From the NCBI GenBank assembly GCA_011390785.1, contig JAABRR010000043.1, forward strand, positions 1-32,062: 32,062 nucleotides of DNA, given 5' to 3'. Of the stretch, positions 24,080 to 32,062 are shown in pieces. Origin of the DNA: Sphingobacteriia bacterium (GTDB lineage Bacteria; Bacteroidota; Bacteroidia; Bacteroidales; UBA7960). Positions within the stretch are counted from its first letter, which is position 1. Each line of letters starts with the position of its first letter. The notes beneath the pieces are model-generated. The model did no database searches. It saw nothing but the letters and a program-made list of their open reading frames with translations, and was not told where the DNA came from. Position numbers and translations under genes: made by a program.

Positions 24080-25108
24080 TCAGTCCTTCACACACCGCAC
24101 ACTAAGCCCGTTGTCCTTGTAAGGAGAGTGCTGATTGAAGGTACCTTGATTAAGATCCAGCATCCAGCGATGGGCCGTAGTACCATCAGACTGAGTTGCT
24201 GTCCACCAGGCAGCGCTTTGTCCAAGCTCGAACCACATGCCAGTATATCCTCGTGCGCCGGCAGGCAAAGCAGAAAATCCAAAATCATCGGTGCCATAAT
24301 TCAGGTCACCGGGATCATCTTCCGGATTGAACAGGGCTTCATCCCATCGGGGATGCAGGTCGGTGTCACATTCACCGCCTAAGGGAGAGTTAATCTGGCG
24401 GCACGATTTCAGGGCATTGCCGGCAACCGAAACCGGATATTCCTCCACATCAACCAAATATGCCTGCAAAGCTTCCCACTCCGCGTTGCCTGGCAAATGC
24501 CATCCGGCAGGGCAAACCCCCTGCACCCCACTGGGAATTGCATTGCTCGACGGTGCTCCTGCCATAGCTTCATCCCACGAATATAAACTACCGTATAAGT
24601 CGCACCAGACTTCATTATCTTCGAAGCACCAGCTATTATCTGAAACGAAATTTAGATTTTCTTTCATCCAGCATTGCTCACCAATTAAAACCGTATGATA
24701 GGTTTTGTTATCACGGTCATCGGTAAAGAATGGCATACCCGGGCAAGGCACGCCACCACCAATAACATGAATGGCTATGACCTTAAGAATTGACTCTTCG
24801 CTGTAAATATCAGGGAAACTGCCGTACCCATCCCAAACGATATGGTGAATTGAATCAGGCAAAAACAGGCCGTCAGCCCCTGTGAGAAATGCGGGATCGA
24901 TGGCCGTGTAAGTTTGGCCATCGTCAAGACTGGCTTCAAGATATATGCGGTAAGAGTTCTCTTCCCCATTGATAGAGAAAAGAACATCCAGTAGTCCGCT
25001 TCCATCGGTGCGTTGCTGCACGGAAATGTTGGTTATGGCACCAGTTTGTGCTGCTACCTGCATGAACAGGAAAGCTGAGAGAAGGGTGAGGGTGAGTAGT
25101 TTTTTCAT
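24080..25108 (-). CDS. Secreted protein with Fib_succ_major (FISUMP) domain
   Basis: A 342-residue protein with a Sec signal peptide (MKKLLTLTLLSAFLFMQVAA, cut near QTG). Residues about 25-115 form a beta-sandwich-like region typical of what precedes this domain (SVQQRTDGSGLLDVLFSING, then SIHHIVWDGYGSF). Residues about 125-342 are the Fibrobacter succinogenes major paralogous domain: DNKTYHTVLIGEQCWMKENL, a Trp/Cys-rich middle, CPAGWHLPGNAEWEAL, GFSALPAGARGY, WWTATQ and the ending NGLSVRCVKD. The domain is widespread in surface proteins of Bacteroidota and Fibrobacteres, with a C-type-lectin-like/FGE-like fold; its function is mostly unknown and binding is suspected. Unlike its neighbours it has no T9SS tail. 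It may be co-transcribed with the 1708-residue gene 89 bp downstream. Confidence 0.9.
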   Translation of the reverse strand: MKKLLTLTLLSAFLFMQVAAQTGAITNISVQQRTDGSGLLDVLFSINGEENSYRIYLEASLDDGQTYTAIDPAFLTGADGLFLPDSIHHIVWDGYGSFPDIYSEESILKVIAIHVIGGGVPCPGMPFFTDDRDNKTYHTVLIGEQCWMKENLNFVSDNSWCFEDNEVWCDLYGSLYSWDEAMAGAPSSNAIPSGVQGVCPAGWHLPGNAEWEALQAYLVDVEEYPVSVAGNALKSCRQINSPLGGECDTDLHPRWDEALFNPEDDPGDLNYGTDDFGFSALPAGARGYTGMWFELGQSAAWWTATQSDGTTAHRWMLDLNQGTFNQHSPYKDNGLSVRCVKD

Positions 25109-25607
25109 GGCTGCTTAGATTGGAAAATTAAAGATTGAAGATGGGGTTGGAAGTCCGGGGTACGAAGTTGATGGGTACTTGCGATGAAACGACAAATCCT
25201 TTTAAAGAATCCATCAGAATGAGAAAAAAGACATAAAAACATCACAAATTAAAAAACACAACCGGACGATTTGGATCAATGCTGACCTATCTGGGAAATC
25301 GGGGATATCAGGAGCTGATAAAAACTCCTGTTCCGGGATTTAAAAAAAATGTGGGTCGGATAAAGTTTATCGGTTAAAAAATGATTTATTCGGGAGTATT
25401 GAAATATACCCATACCCCGAAACCTGGAGAGGGCGTTTCTAAATTAAACCATAAAAAGCATTACAAACTTTTAGAGAATCGGTTGCGATCCTGGGTAAAA
25501 AGAAATAATAGAGTAAGCAAATAAGTGTTTTCCAGGTGTAAATATCGATAAAATAATCGAGATTGCAAAGGAATTAAAACAATAATTCTTTTAATAAATA
25601 CCATTGT

Positions 25608-25852
25608 TGTCCGGTAAAAAATATATTCATTGTTAAAAACCGATGGTCTGATTATCGATTCTCATATTATCGCTCCGCTGGAGCCTGGATTTGTAACTCA
25701 CTACAAATTCTACAAATATTATCTTCCCGCGGGACGAAGTAAAAGCAGCAGAGCAGCGAATATATTTGTAGTCAGGAATTTAATACAACAGACCTTAAGC
25801 TGCAGCGCAGCGATAATCTTATTATTGAATTAGTAAGAAATATTACCGGACA
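25608..25852. mobile_element. 245-bp element with TGTCCGGTAA terminal inverted repeats (MITE- or REP-cluster-like)
   Basis: It begins TGTCCGGTAA (25608-25617) and ends with the exact reverse complement TTACCGGACA (25843-25852). Inside, a second inverted pair, TTATCGCTCCGCTGGAGC (about 25667-25684) and the minus-strand TTATCGCTGCGCTGCAGC (about 25816-25799), differs at two positions. Smaller hairpins are nested: GCTCC-GCT-GGAGC, ATTTGTA-ACTCAC-TACAAAT (25689-25708), the 10-bp palindrome TCCCGCGGGA (25725-25734) and GCTGC-AGC-GCAGC. It has no coding capacity, and I see no clear target-site duplication, so mobility is an inference. Confidence 0.55.
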
Positions 25853-25872
25853 CTAATGAATAAATACATGAC

Positions 25873-25917
25873 AAAAAAAAACCAGGTAAGCAGGTTTTAT
25901 TGCTTATCCGGTTTTTT
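25873..25917. terminator. Two-way rho-independent terminator
   Basis: Arms 25880-25892 (AACCAGGTAAGCA) and 25901-25913 (TGCTTATCCGGTT) pair over 13 bp with two G-U type positions around an 8-nt loop. A-rich DNA lies on the left and T-rich on the right, so U-tracts follow on either strand. On the minus strand it lies 27 bp past the stop of the FG-GAP gene, which it should terminate. Confidence 0.8.
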
Positions 25918-25939
25918 CTTTGAAAGAAATTAGCTATGT

Positions 25940-28900
25940 CTATTGCTTCATGATTCTGCTTGTTTTTCTATAATCACCGGCCATAACTTCCACTACATAT
26001 AAACCTTCAGGTAGTGCTGAAATATTTGTAATTACCTGTATTTCTCCGGGATAAGGAGCGGTGGTTTCCACCACTTCCTGCACCACACGGCCTGAAATGT
26101 CGTAAATTTTTACAGATATGGGCTCGGGTTTTTCCAATACGAGGCTAATGGTCAATTCACCTGATGTAGGATTGGGATATGCCTGTATTTCAAGCTCTTC
26201 CATTATCTGATGATATTGCTCCTGCACAACAGATGTAATGATCTCCTGTCCGCACTCCAGCCCTAATGGGCCCCACCCGGTGTTATTCTCTTCGTGAATC
26301 TCTGATATTTTATTGGCAGGATCCAATACGGCAAATATTCGCAGATCGTTATTCTGGTACATGGCAAGGGTATTGACAAAATCCATCTGAACGATTTGCC
26401 TGCCTCTGGCCGGAATGTTTCCTGTTGTAGTAAAAAGAGATTCGCCGTTAATGTCGGTAAGCAGGGTGCCCCCGGAGGCAGGATCTCCAGCATAGAATTG
26501 TAATTCAACAGGTTCCGTTATCGCCAGCAAACTGTAATTGAGTACTGTAAGAAAAACAGTTACCGTATCATCAGGAAGTGGTGCCTGATTAGAAAACCAC
26601 ATGGATTTTGTGCGGTTTACCTTGGCATCGTTGGGATTAAGGCCCGAATGATGTACATCGTTTCGCCAGGGCAGGTTCAGAGCCGGATCGGGATTCGACT
26701 TATAGTTATCTTCCCAGAAAGTCCCTAAACCACTTTCGAGAGGGGTAACTTTATAGGTAACAATTCCGGTACCATCACTCGACCAGTAAATAAGCGGTTG
26801 AGCAGCAAAATTGTATTCTCCGTCAGGGCCCAGAATATTACCAATCTGGAAATTAAATGCGGTTGAATTGCTCACATTCTTGCTTGAGATATTGATAGCT
26901 GCCTGATTGTATTCACCATTAAGTTCAAAACCCAGGCCCCATCCTGAAGCAGAGAAACTGGTTGATACACCGGCATTCCAGCTGGAAGTATTGGTTGTGC
27001 CAAAAGTTTCATTATAGGTAAGTGAAATACTGTTACTGCCCGATGTTGAATAGGAAATATTTGCCAGTCCGTTAAAAATGGCAGCATTGGCGCCGGGATC
27101 ATCAGGAAAATCAGGGTAATCTTCAATGGTGTTGATGTTTGGATAGGAGAGGATATTGCCAGGTTCGTGATGAGGACGGAAATTGCCTAAAGCTTTGGTA
27201 GTTGATATGTTGAGCACCATGTTATTTTCCTGTTTGGGAAATACACCCAGAACATAATCTACAATATCGCCGGCTGCATTACGCACCGGGTACTCCCAAA
27301 CATCTACCGGTACACGGAAGAAATGTATTTTGTCATCAATAACCGCCTGGCTGGTAAGGGTTTGCTGCAAGGTTATGGTAGATTGCTGCAGATTGCTGAA
27401 TTGCTCGCCATATCGTGCTTCCACACTTGCACTGACGGAAACACCCAATGCCGCAGACCCACCACCTACGGTTGTTTTGGCACTCACTGCCCAGTCACTT
27501 TGTAATTCTACGGAAGTAATAAATTGTTCGTTGGTAGTTTGTGAAAATGTGGCCCCGAAATTACACAATGGGTTTCCAAAACAATTGTTGATATCGTATT
27601 CCACATCACCGATCTTATCCCAGTGCACAGGGGGTGCACCCACAATCATTACAGGCATGTAGTAATCGCACTGATAGAGAGTACCTTCACCAAGGAAAAA
27701 GTCATCCCCATCATAATTACCCAGATCAATGCCAAACGAGCGATAAGACATACCACTCTGTTCTTCAAACGAATACGAATTAAATTCAGAAAGGGTATAA
27801 TTTCCGTTGGTAGTTTTGAAAGCCCGGATGCTAAAAGTATTATTCTCTCCAGATAGGTATTTATGCATGGTAATAACGTCATCAACGCCATCTTTGGTAA
27901 TATCGCCCACTACAAATGCAGCGTTAGACTCCTGCAATTCATTGGTATTCCCCAGGCCCGACATAGATTCCAGATTAATCGTGTTATCATCGTTTACTTT
28001 CACCAGAAAAAGATCAGCCGACGAGAAAAATACAGCTTCCTGATTACCATCGCCATTCACATCGCCAGACTTGCCCAGAAAAGGCAATCCTGGACCCTGC
28101 CCATCACTGGTATAGAAAATACGGAAATCGGAAACGGAATGTGCTTCGGTTAAAGTCATCAGGTCAGGGCTTACGGCAATATGCGAAAAATGGATATTAT
28201 CCACATCATCATCTCCCGTGGCGGCATACACGGCCACACCAGCCACCAGGGTAACAACACCATCTTTTTCGATGGGTGTAACCGCATTCTGGGTGTAAAC
28301 CCATGATGTATTGTCCTGGTTGTTTACGGCCTGAATAGCAGTGTCTTCGAAGGTTAATCGTCCTTTGGGGTTAATTGTGAGCGCATTACCACTTACTGCC
28401 GTTTCATAAACCTTAACAAAGGTTGCGAACTGTCCTGTTCCGGTGGTATTAGTCTCCAGCGCAGAAATAATGATCTCATCTTTACCATCGCCATTGAGAT
28501 CGGCTGCCGTTATGCTGAAAGCTTCAGAAGAGCCGTTGCCCGCTGTAACCAGTGATTCATCAGCAATGGTAGCACGGGTAGCAAGGCTAAGTGTACCGTT
28601 CCCATCAAGAATTACAATATCATAGGTACTGGTAACTGTATTTCCGAAAATAATGGCAAATTCTGCGTGCTCATCATCATCAAAATTACCGCTTACCACA
28701 TCAATAAGGCCTCTTTCGTTACCGGATGACGAACCTGTTGAAATAGACTGATAGCCCGATGGATTGGCCAATGATATATCCCGGAAGATAGTTCCTTCTT
28801 CAACGGTAACGGTTTTATTGGCCAGCGTGTATTTAATTTCGGAACCCTGACGGTGCACCATCAGAATATCATCAAATGCATCACCATTTACATCGCCCGA

Positions 28901-29188
28901 AGCCATGGCAATTCGGCCGGGGTTACTCATGGATGTGTTTTGATCAACAATAACTCCGGTTTGATCAAAAAATGCATTCGAAGAAGGGCTGCTGGCATAT
29001 TGAGTCCAGTCGAAACCCAGCACCTGCTGCCGGATTCTTGATGTCGATTCCGGGTCTGCCCAAAGAATCATCAGATCCTGAGAGTTGTATCGTTTGGGAT
29101 CTGTATCAAAAGGGTTGGTAAACTGGGCATGTAAATTTTCTGTTAAAAACAGGCTAATCATTAGGGAAAGTAGTAATAGTTTTCTCAT
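25940..29188 (-). CDS. FG-GAP/VCBS-repeat, CARDB-domain T9SS-exported protein
   Basis: A 1082-residue secreted protein; signal peptide MRKLLLLSLMISLFLTENLH, cut near AQF. Residues about 90-440 carry at least five FG-GAP/VCBS calcium-binding-type repeats of a beta-propeller (GDVNGDAFDD, GNFDDDEHAE, ADLNGDGKDE, GDVNGDGNQE, GDITKDGVDD). Residues about 505-800 are a beta-rich region I cannot assign, with long Ser/Thr-rich alternating strands (GGGSAALGVSVSASVEARYG; SISLTYNETFGTTNTSSWNA and onward). Residues about 857-973 resemble a CARDB domain (PDDTVTVFLTVLNYSLLAIT, then ISEIHEENNTGWGP). A T9SS type A sorting domain ends it (AYPNPTSGELTI to SRIMKQ). Likely a surface adhesin or binding protein. 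It is a single-gene unit ending at a strong terminator. Confidence 0.88.
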   Translation of the reverse strand: MRKLLLLSLMISLFLTENLHAQFTNPFDTDPKRYNSQDLMILWADPESTSRIRQQVLGFDWTQYASSPSSNAFFDQTGVIVDQNTSMSNPGRIAMASGDVNGDAFDDILMVHRQGSEIKYTLANKTVTVEEGTIFRDISLANPSGYQSISTGSSSGNERGLIDVVSGNFDDDEHAEFAIIFGNTVTSTYDIVILDGNGTLSLATRATIADESLVTAGNGSSEAFSITAADLNGDGKDEIIISALETNTTGTGQFATFVKVYETAVSGNALTINPKGRLTFEDTAIQAVNNQDNTSWVYTQNAVTPIEKDGVVTLVAGVAVYAATGDDDVDNIHFSHIAVSPDLMTLTEAHSVSDFRIFYTSDGQGPGLPFLGKSGDVNGDGNQEAVFFSSADLFLVKVNDDNTINLESMSGLGNTNELQESNAAFVVGDITKDGVDDVITMHKYLSGENNTFSIRAFKTTNGNYTLSEFNSYSFEEQSGMSYRSFGIDLGNYDGDDFFLGEGTLYQCDYYMPVMIVGAPPVHWDKIGDVEYDINNCFGNPLCNFGATFSQTTNEQFITSVELQSDWAVSAKTTVGGGSAALGVSVSASVEARYGEQFSNLQQSTITLQQTLTSQAVIDDKIHFFRVPVDVWEYPVRNAAGDIVDYVLGVFPKQENNMVLNISTTKALGNFRPHHEPGNILSYPNINTIEDYPDFPDDPGANAAIFNGLANISYSTSGSNSISLTYNETFGTTNTSSWNAGVSTSFSASGWGLGFELNGEYNQAAINISSKNVSNSTAFNFQIGNILGPDGEYNFAAQPLIYWSSDGTGIVTYKVTPLESGLGTFWEDNYKSNPDPALNLPWRNDVHHSGLNPNDAKVNRTKSMWFSNQAPLPDDTVTVFLTVLNYSLLAITEPVELQFYAGDPASGGTLLTDINGESLFTTTGNIPARGRQIVQMDFVNTLAMYQNNDLRIFAVLDPANKISEIHEENNTGWGPLGLECGQEIITSVVQEQYHQIMEELEIQAYPNPTSGELTISLVLEKPEPISVKIYDISGRVVQEVVETTAPYPGEIQVITNISALPEGLYVVEVMAGDYRKTSRIMKQ

Positions 29189-29655
29189 AGGTTAAGGTTT
29201 TGGTAAACAATTAGTTTTACTGAAAACAAATTTTCATAGCAATATTATTCATCATGCTATTTTGAAGTTAACAATAAAAAACGATTGATTAAAACTATTG
29301 TATTATTTTTACAAAATATTTGGATGTTTCTACAAATCCAAAGATTTCCGGATCATTATTTTACAATTAGCTGCTTACCGCCATATTCTTTATCATCGCG
29401 GGAATCTGCAGTTGCCTCATAGATTTTAAGAAAAAAACAATTGCCTGTTCCATCTATTAGTTTTATGATATATTAACATACTATTTTATCTTATTTACAG
29501 CTCACCCAAGCCCAATTTTCATTTTTTTTATCGTCGATTCATAAAATATAAAATATCACATGGTTAACTGACTGTTCACAACCAGGTTCCAAATAATCTC
29601 ATATGCATATATTTGGGCGATTTTTAAACATTTACCCTTCACTTTTACCCATACT
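29189..29655. other. Divergent intergenic region before the amidohydrolase gene
   Basis: 467 bp, A/T-rich, with no gene. The right end holds the -7 box of the amidohydrolase gene (29608-29615). I see no clear minus-strand promoter for the FG-GAP gene, no repeat and no structured RNA. Confidence 0.6.
29608..29615 (+). promoter_or_regulatory. Bacteroidota -7 promoter box (TATATTTG)
   Basis: TATATTTG matches TAnnTTTG and lies 41 bp before the ATG at 29656, giving a leader of about 30-35 nt. No clear -33 box is visible. Confidence 0.5.
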
Positions 29656-32062
29656 ATGAATAATCTGCTTTCGAGGACACAATTGCACATAATTGTGTTT
29701 TGTATTTTCCTGTTTTCAGGACTAATGCAATCCTACTCACAAACCCACCGCCAGCCGGGCTTACGTGACAATACACCTGAAATTTATGCTTTTACCGGTG
29801 CCAGGATTGTAACAAAACCGGGTGTTATGCTAGATAATGCCACCCTTGTCATCCGGAACGGTATGATTGAAGCCGTTGGAGAAAACATTCAGATTCCGGA
29901 TGATGCCTGGCAAATTGATCTCGAGGGCAAAACCATATATCCGGGATTTGTTGAAAGCTATTCAAACCTGGGCATGCCCGATGCCAAAACCATTGCCGAA
30001 TCAGCAGAAAACCTTCCGCAGGATGGCAGGCACTGGAACCCGCAGGTAAGAAGTCATTTCAGCAGTTCGCTGGCATATAGTTATGATGAGAAGAAAGCTG
30101 CAAATTTACGTTCCATGGGATTTGTGGCTGTACACACAATGTCTGATGCCGGTGTTTTCAGCGGAAGCGGAACGGTTGTTAAACTTACAGAAGATGTGCC
30201 TTCGAAACAGCTTATCAGGACTGATTTTTCCCAGGGAATATCCTTCAGCAGAACTACAGAACTGAATCGCGGTTATCCCACATCCTTCATGGGCGCCATT
30301 GCTTTGATAAGACAAAGCTTTTACGATGCCATCTGGTACGGGCAGCTAAATAACAATCCTGAATTAAAGAAAGAATTGAACCCCTCCGTCGGCATTCTTG
30401 CTGATGCTTTGCAAAACAATACCCCTTTTGTTATTGAAACAGAAGATGAACAATACCTGATGCGTGCAGCGGAAATTGCAAAGGAATTTTCATTGAATTT
30501 GTGGATTGCCGGGAGTGGCTTTGAATACCGCAGGGTTGACCAGGTGAAAAACTCCGGTGCATCTCTGATCCTGCCATTAAACTTTCCGGAAAAACCTGCT
30601 GTGCAAAAACCTGAGGAAAGCATAAATATTTCGTTGGAAAACCTGCGGCACTGGTATCTTGCACCTGAAAACCCAGCTGCTCTGCACAGTGCAGGTGTTT
30701 CCTTTGCGCTGACTTCTTCCGGAACCGACCAACCCGAAGACTTCCTGAAAAATCTGAGAACCGCCGTTAAAAGGGGTTTACCCAAAGAAAAAGCACTGGA
30801 AGCACTTACTTCCATTCCTGCATCAAAACTGGGAATTGATCATCTTTACGGAAGCCTGGAGAAAGGCAAATCGGCCGGTTTTATCATTACAAACGGAGAT
30901 ATTTTTGATGACAAAATCAAAATAGAAGAAGTATGGGTTGCAGGAAAACAACACAAAATTGAAGAAACCGAACGTCCGCTGGAGGGAAAATGGCTGGCAA
31001 AAGGCGGTTCCATTGAAAATATAATTCTATCAATTCATTATAAAAATAACAAGTTGCAGGGCGAACTGCAGGACCAGCAAGAGGAAACCCTGGCAAAACT
31101 GGAAAACCTGAAATTTGAAAACAGCAGACTATCTTTCAGCATACCACAAGACAGCATTTGGAGTGGATTACGACTTTCGGCAACGGTTTCAGAGGGTGAA
31201 ATGCTGGGATTCGGCGAAACTGCATCAGGGAATCTATTCAACTGGAAGGCAGATAAACAGGCTACAGAATCATCTGACGAAGAAGAGAAGGAGCCCGGAA
31301 AAACAGCTGAAGCGCTTGATTTACGAGTGTTATATCCTTCCATGGAATATGGCATTGAACGCAAGCCGGAACAACCGCGGACATTGCTGGTACAAAATGC
31401 CACCATCTGGACTCAGGGTCCTGACGGGATTCTTGAAGATGCTGATATACTGATACGAAATGGCAAGATCGAAACTGTGGGCCGTGATCTTTCTGCCCCA
31501 ACCGGCACAGTGGTCATTGATGCAGCAGGCCGGCACGTTACCCCCGGACTTATTGACCCCCACCTTCACACCAGCATTGCCGGCGGAGTTAACGAAACAG
31601 GCGATGCCATTACTTCAGAAACGCGAATATCTGATGTAATTGATGCCAACAATGTGTGGCTATACCGGTTGCTTGCCGGTGGTCTGACTACGGCAAATCT
31701 CTTCCATGGATCAGCTAATCCCATTGGCGGACAAAGTGCGGTAATTAAAATGCGCTGGGGCAGCCTACCCGATGAATTGTGGGTACAGGAGGCCATGCCC
31801 GGACTGAAATTTGCCCTGGGAGAAAATGTAAAACGATTGCCTGATCGCTATCCCAACACACGCATGGGTACCGCGCAAATTATTGAAGATTCTTTTCTGG
31901 CTGCCTTGCAATATGAAAAAGACAAGGCCGCCAGTGAAGGCAATCGCAGACAAGATGCAAAACCCTTCCGCAGAGATTTGCAACTGGAACCCATCCTTGA
32001 AGTGCTGCAGGGAAAAAGGCTGGCACATGTGCATGCCTATCGCCAGGACGAAATGCTGATGA
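29656..32062 (+). CDS. Tandem two-domain amidohydrolase, secreted (3' partial)
   Basis: 802 codons are visible; the gene runs off the right edge. A signal peptide (IIVFCIFLFSGLMQSYSQ) points to export. Unit 1 (about residues 45-435) has an amidohydrolase layout (YAFTGARIVTKPGVMLDNAT, IEAVGENI, GKTIYPGFVESYSNLG, then FALTSSGTD, FLKNLRTAVKRGLPKEKALE and GSLEKGKSAGFIITNGDIF). The metal-binding HxH after PGFV is replaced by ESYSN, so this unit looks inactive. A linker with acidic residues (about 535-550) follows. Unit 2 starts near 575 (LLVQNATIWTQGPDGILEDA) and keeps HLH (His636, His638) in TPGLIDPHLHTSIAGGVNET, followed by GGLTTANLFHGSANPIGGQS. Large secreted amidohydrolases of about 1000 residues occur in Bacteroidota; the substrate (amide, peptide-like or cyclic) is unknown. 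The start fits the -7 box at 29608. Confidence 0.9.
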   Translation, partial: MNNLLSRTQLHIIVFCIFLFSGLMQSYSQTHRQPGLRDNTPEIYAFTGARIVTKPGVMLDNATLVIRNGMIEAVGENIQIPDDAWQIDLEGKTIYPGFVESYSNLGMPDAKTIAESAENLPQDGRHWNPQVRSHFSSSLAYSYDEKKAANLRSMGFVAVHTMSDAGVFSGSGTVVKLTEDVPSKQLIRTDFSQGISFSRTTELNRGYPTSFMGAIALIRQSFYDAIWYGQLNNNPELKKELNPSVGILADALQNNTPFVIETEDEQYLMRAAEIAKEFSLNLWIAGSGFEYRRVDQVKNSGASLILPLNFPEKPAVQKPEESINISLENLRHWYLAPENPAALHSAGVSFALTSSGTDQPEDFLKNLRTAVKRGLPKEKALEALTSIPASKLGIDHLYGSLEKGKSAGFIITNGDIFDDKIKIEEVWVAGKQHKIEETERPLEGKWLAKGGSIENIILSIHYKNNKLQGELQDQQEETLAKLENLKFENSRLSFSIPQDSIWSGLRLSATVSEGEMLGFGETASGNLFNWKADKQATESSDEEEKEPGKTAEALDLRVLYPSMEYGIERKPEQPRTLLVQNATIWTQGPDGILEDADILIRNGKIETVGRDLSAPTGTVVIDAAGRHVTPGLIDPHLHTSIAGGVNETGDAITSETRISDVIDANNVWLYRLLAGGLTTANLFHGSANPIGGQSAVIKMRWGSLPDELWVQEAMPGLKFALGENVKRLPDRYPNTRMGTAQIIEDSFLAALQYEKDKAASEGNRRQDAKPFRRDLQLEPILEVLQGKRLAHVHAYRQDEMLM

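Larger units (their letters stand above)
25109..25939. other. 831-bp A/T-rich intergenic region
   Basis: No credible gene is seen. The left 500 bp show no structure I can name. The right part holds the 245-bp palindromic element (25608-25852) and a two-way terminator (25873-25917). A plus-strand open frame at 25630-25833 lies entirely inside the palindromic element and is probably an artefact. Confidence 0.6.

Noticed and set aside
25630-25833. 67-codon plus-strand open frame
   Set aside because: It lies wholly inside the 245-bp palindromic element, has no start signal and shows no protein-like pattern.

Overview
The window looks like chromosomal DNA from a Bacteroidota (Bacteroidetes) bacterium, probably a free-living Bacteroidales-like degrader. 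The evidence is four large secreted proteins ending in type IX secretion (T9SS) type A sorting domains (YPNP/FPNP start, basic last residues), TAnnTTTG-type -7 promoter boxes, almost no Shine-Dalgarno sequences, Bacteroidota-style lipoproteins and a Thermus-type isocitrate dehydrogenase. I saw no rRNA, tRNA, CRISPR array or phage.

Layout. 1-4.75 kb (+): the 3' part of a T9SS protein with seven cadherin-like repeats and two LamG-like modules, then a GH28 polygalacturonase lipoprotein and a strong terminator. 4.74-5.92 kb (-): a decayed toxin/mobile locus, with a 65-residue HepT (DUF86) tail abutting an Rpn-family nuclease gene carrying three frameshifts. 5.92-6.37 kb: a non-coding patch with a six-run G-quadruplex motif and short direct repeats. 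6.38-10.18 kb: divergent genes for a secreted DUF1080 protein (-) and a T9SS-exported endonuclease I (+). 10.26-12.06 kb (-): a small conserved-type protein and isocitrate dehydrogenase. 12.20-15.46 kb (-): a selenium operon of selU (tRNA 2-selenouridine synthase) followed by a cysteine desulfurase-SelD fusion. 15.5-16.8 kb (-): a small lipoprotein and a GH16 laminarinase-like enzyme. 17.17-18.55 kb (+): a DHA2-type MFS exporter bracketed by copies of a two-hairpin repeat. 18.86-25.1 kb (-): a 1708-residue T9SS protein and a Fib_succ_major-domain protein. 25.1-25.94 kb: intergenic DNA with a 245-bp palindromic element. 25.94-29.19 kb (-): a 1082-residue FG-GAP/CARDB T9SS protein. 29.66 kb to the end (+): a two-domain amidohydrolase cut off by the window edge.

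How the genes fit together. The secreted set (GH28, GH16, DUF1080, endonuclease I and large adhesin-like T9SS proteins) suggests a cell that digests extracellular polysaccharide and DNA. No SusC/SusD pair is present, so this is not a classical polysaccharide utilisation locus. The best-defined pathway is the selenium operon. One polypeptide could take selenium from selenocysteine (desulfurase half) and activate it to selenophosphate (SelD half), and SelU could put it into the tRNA wobble uridine.

The most interesting items are the NifS-SelD fusion with SelU, the amidohydrolase with an apparently inactivated first domain, the family of ATTTGTA-core hairpin repeats, the 245-bp terminal-inverted-repeat element, and the Rpn/HepT graveyard next to a G-quadruplex tract. 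None is clearly a new system from sequence alone.
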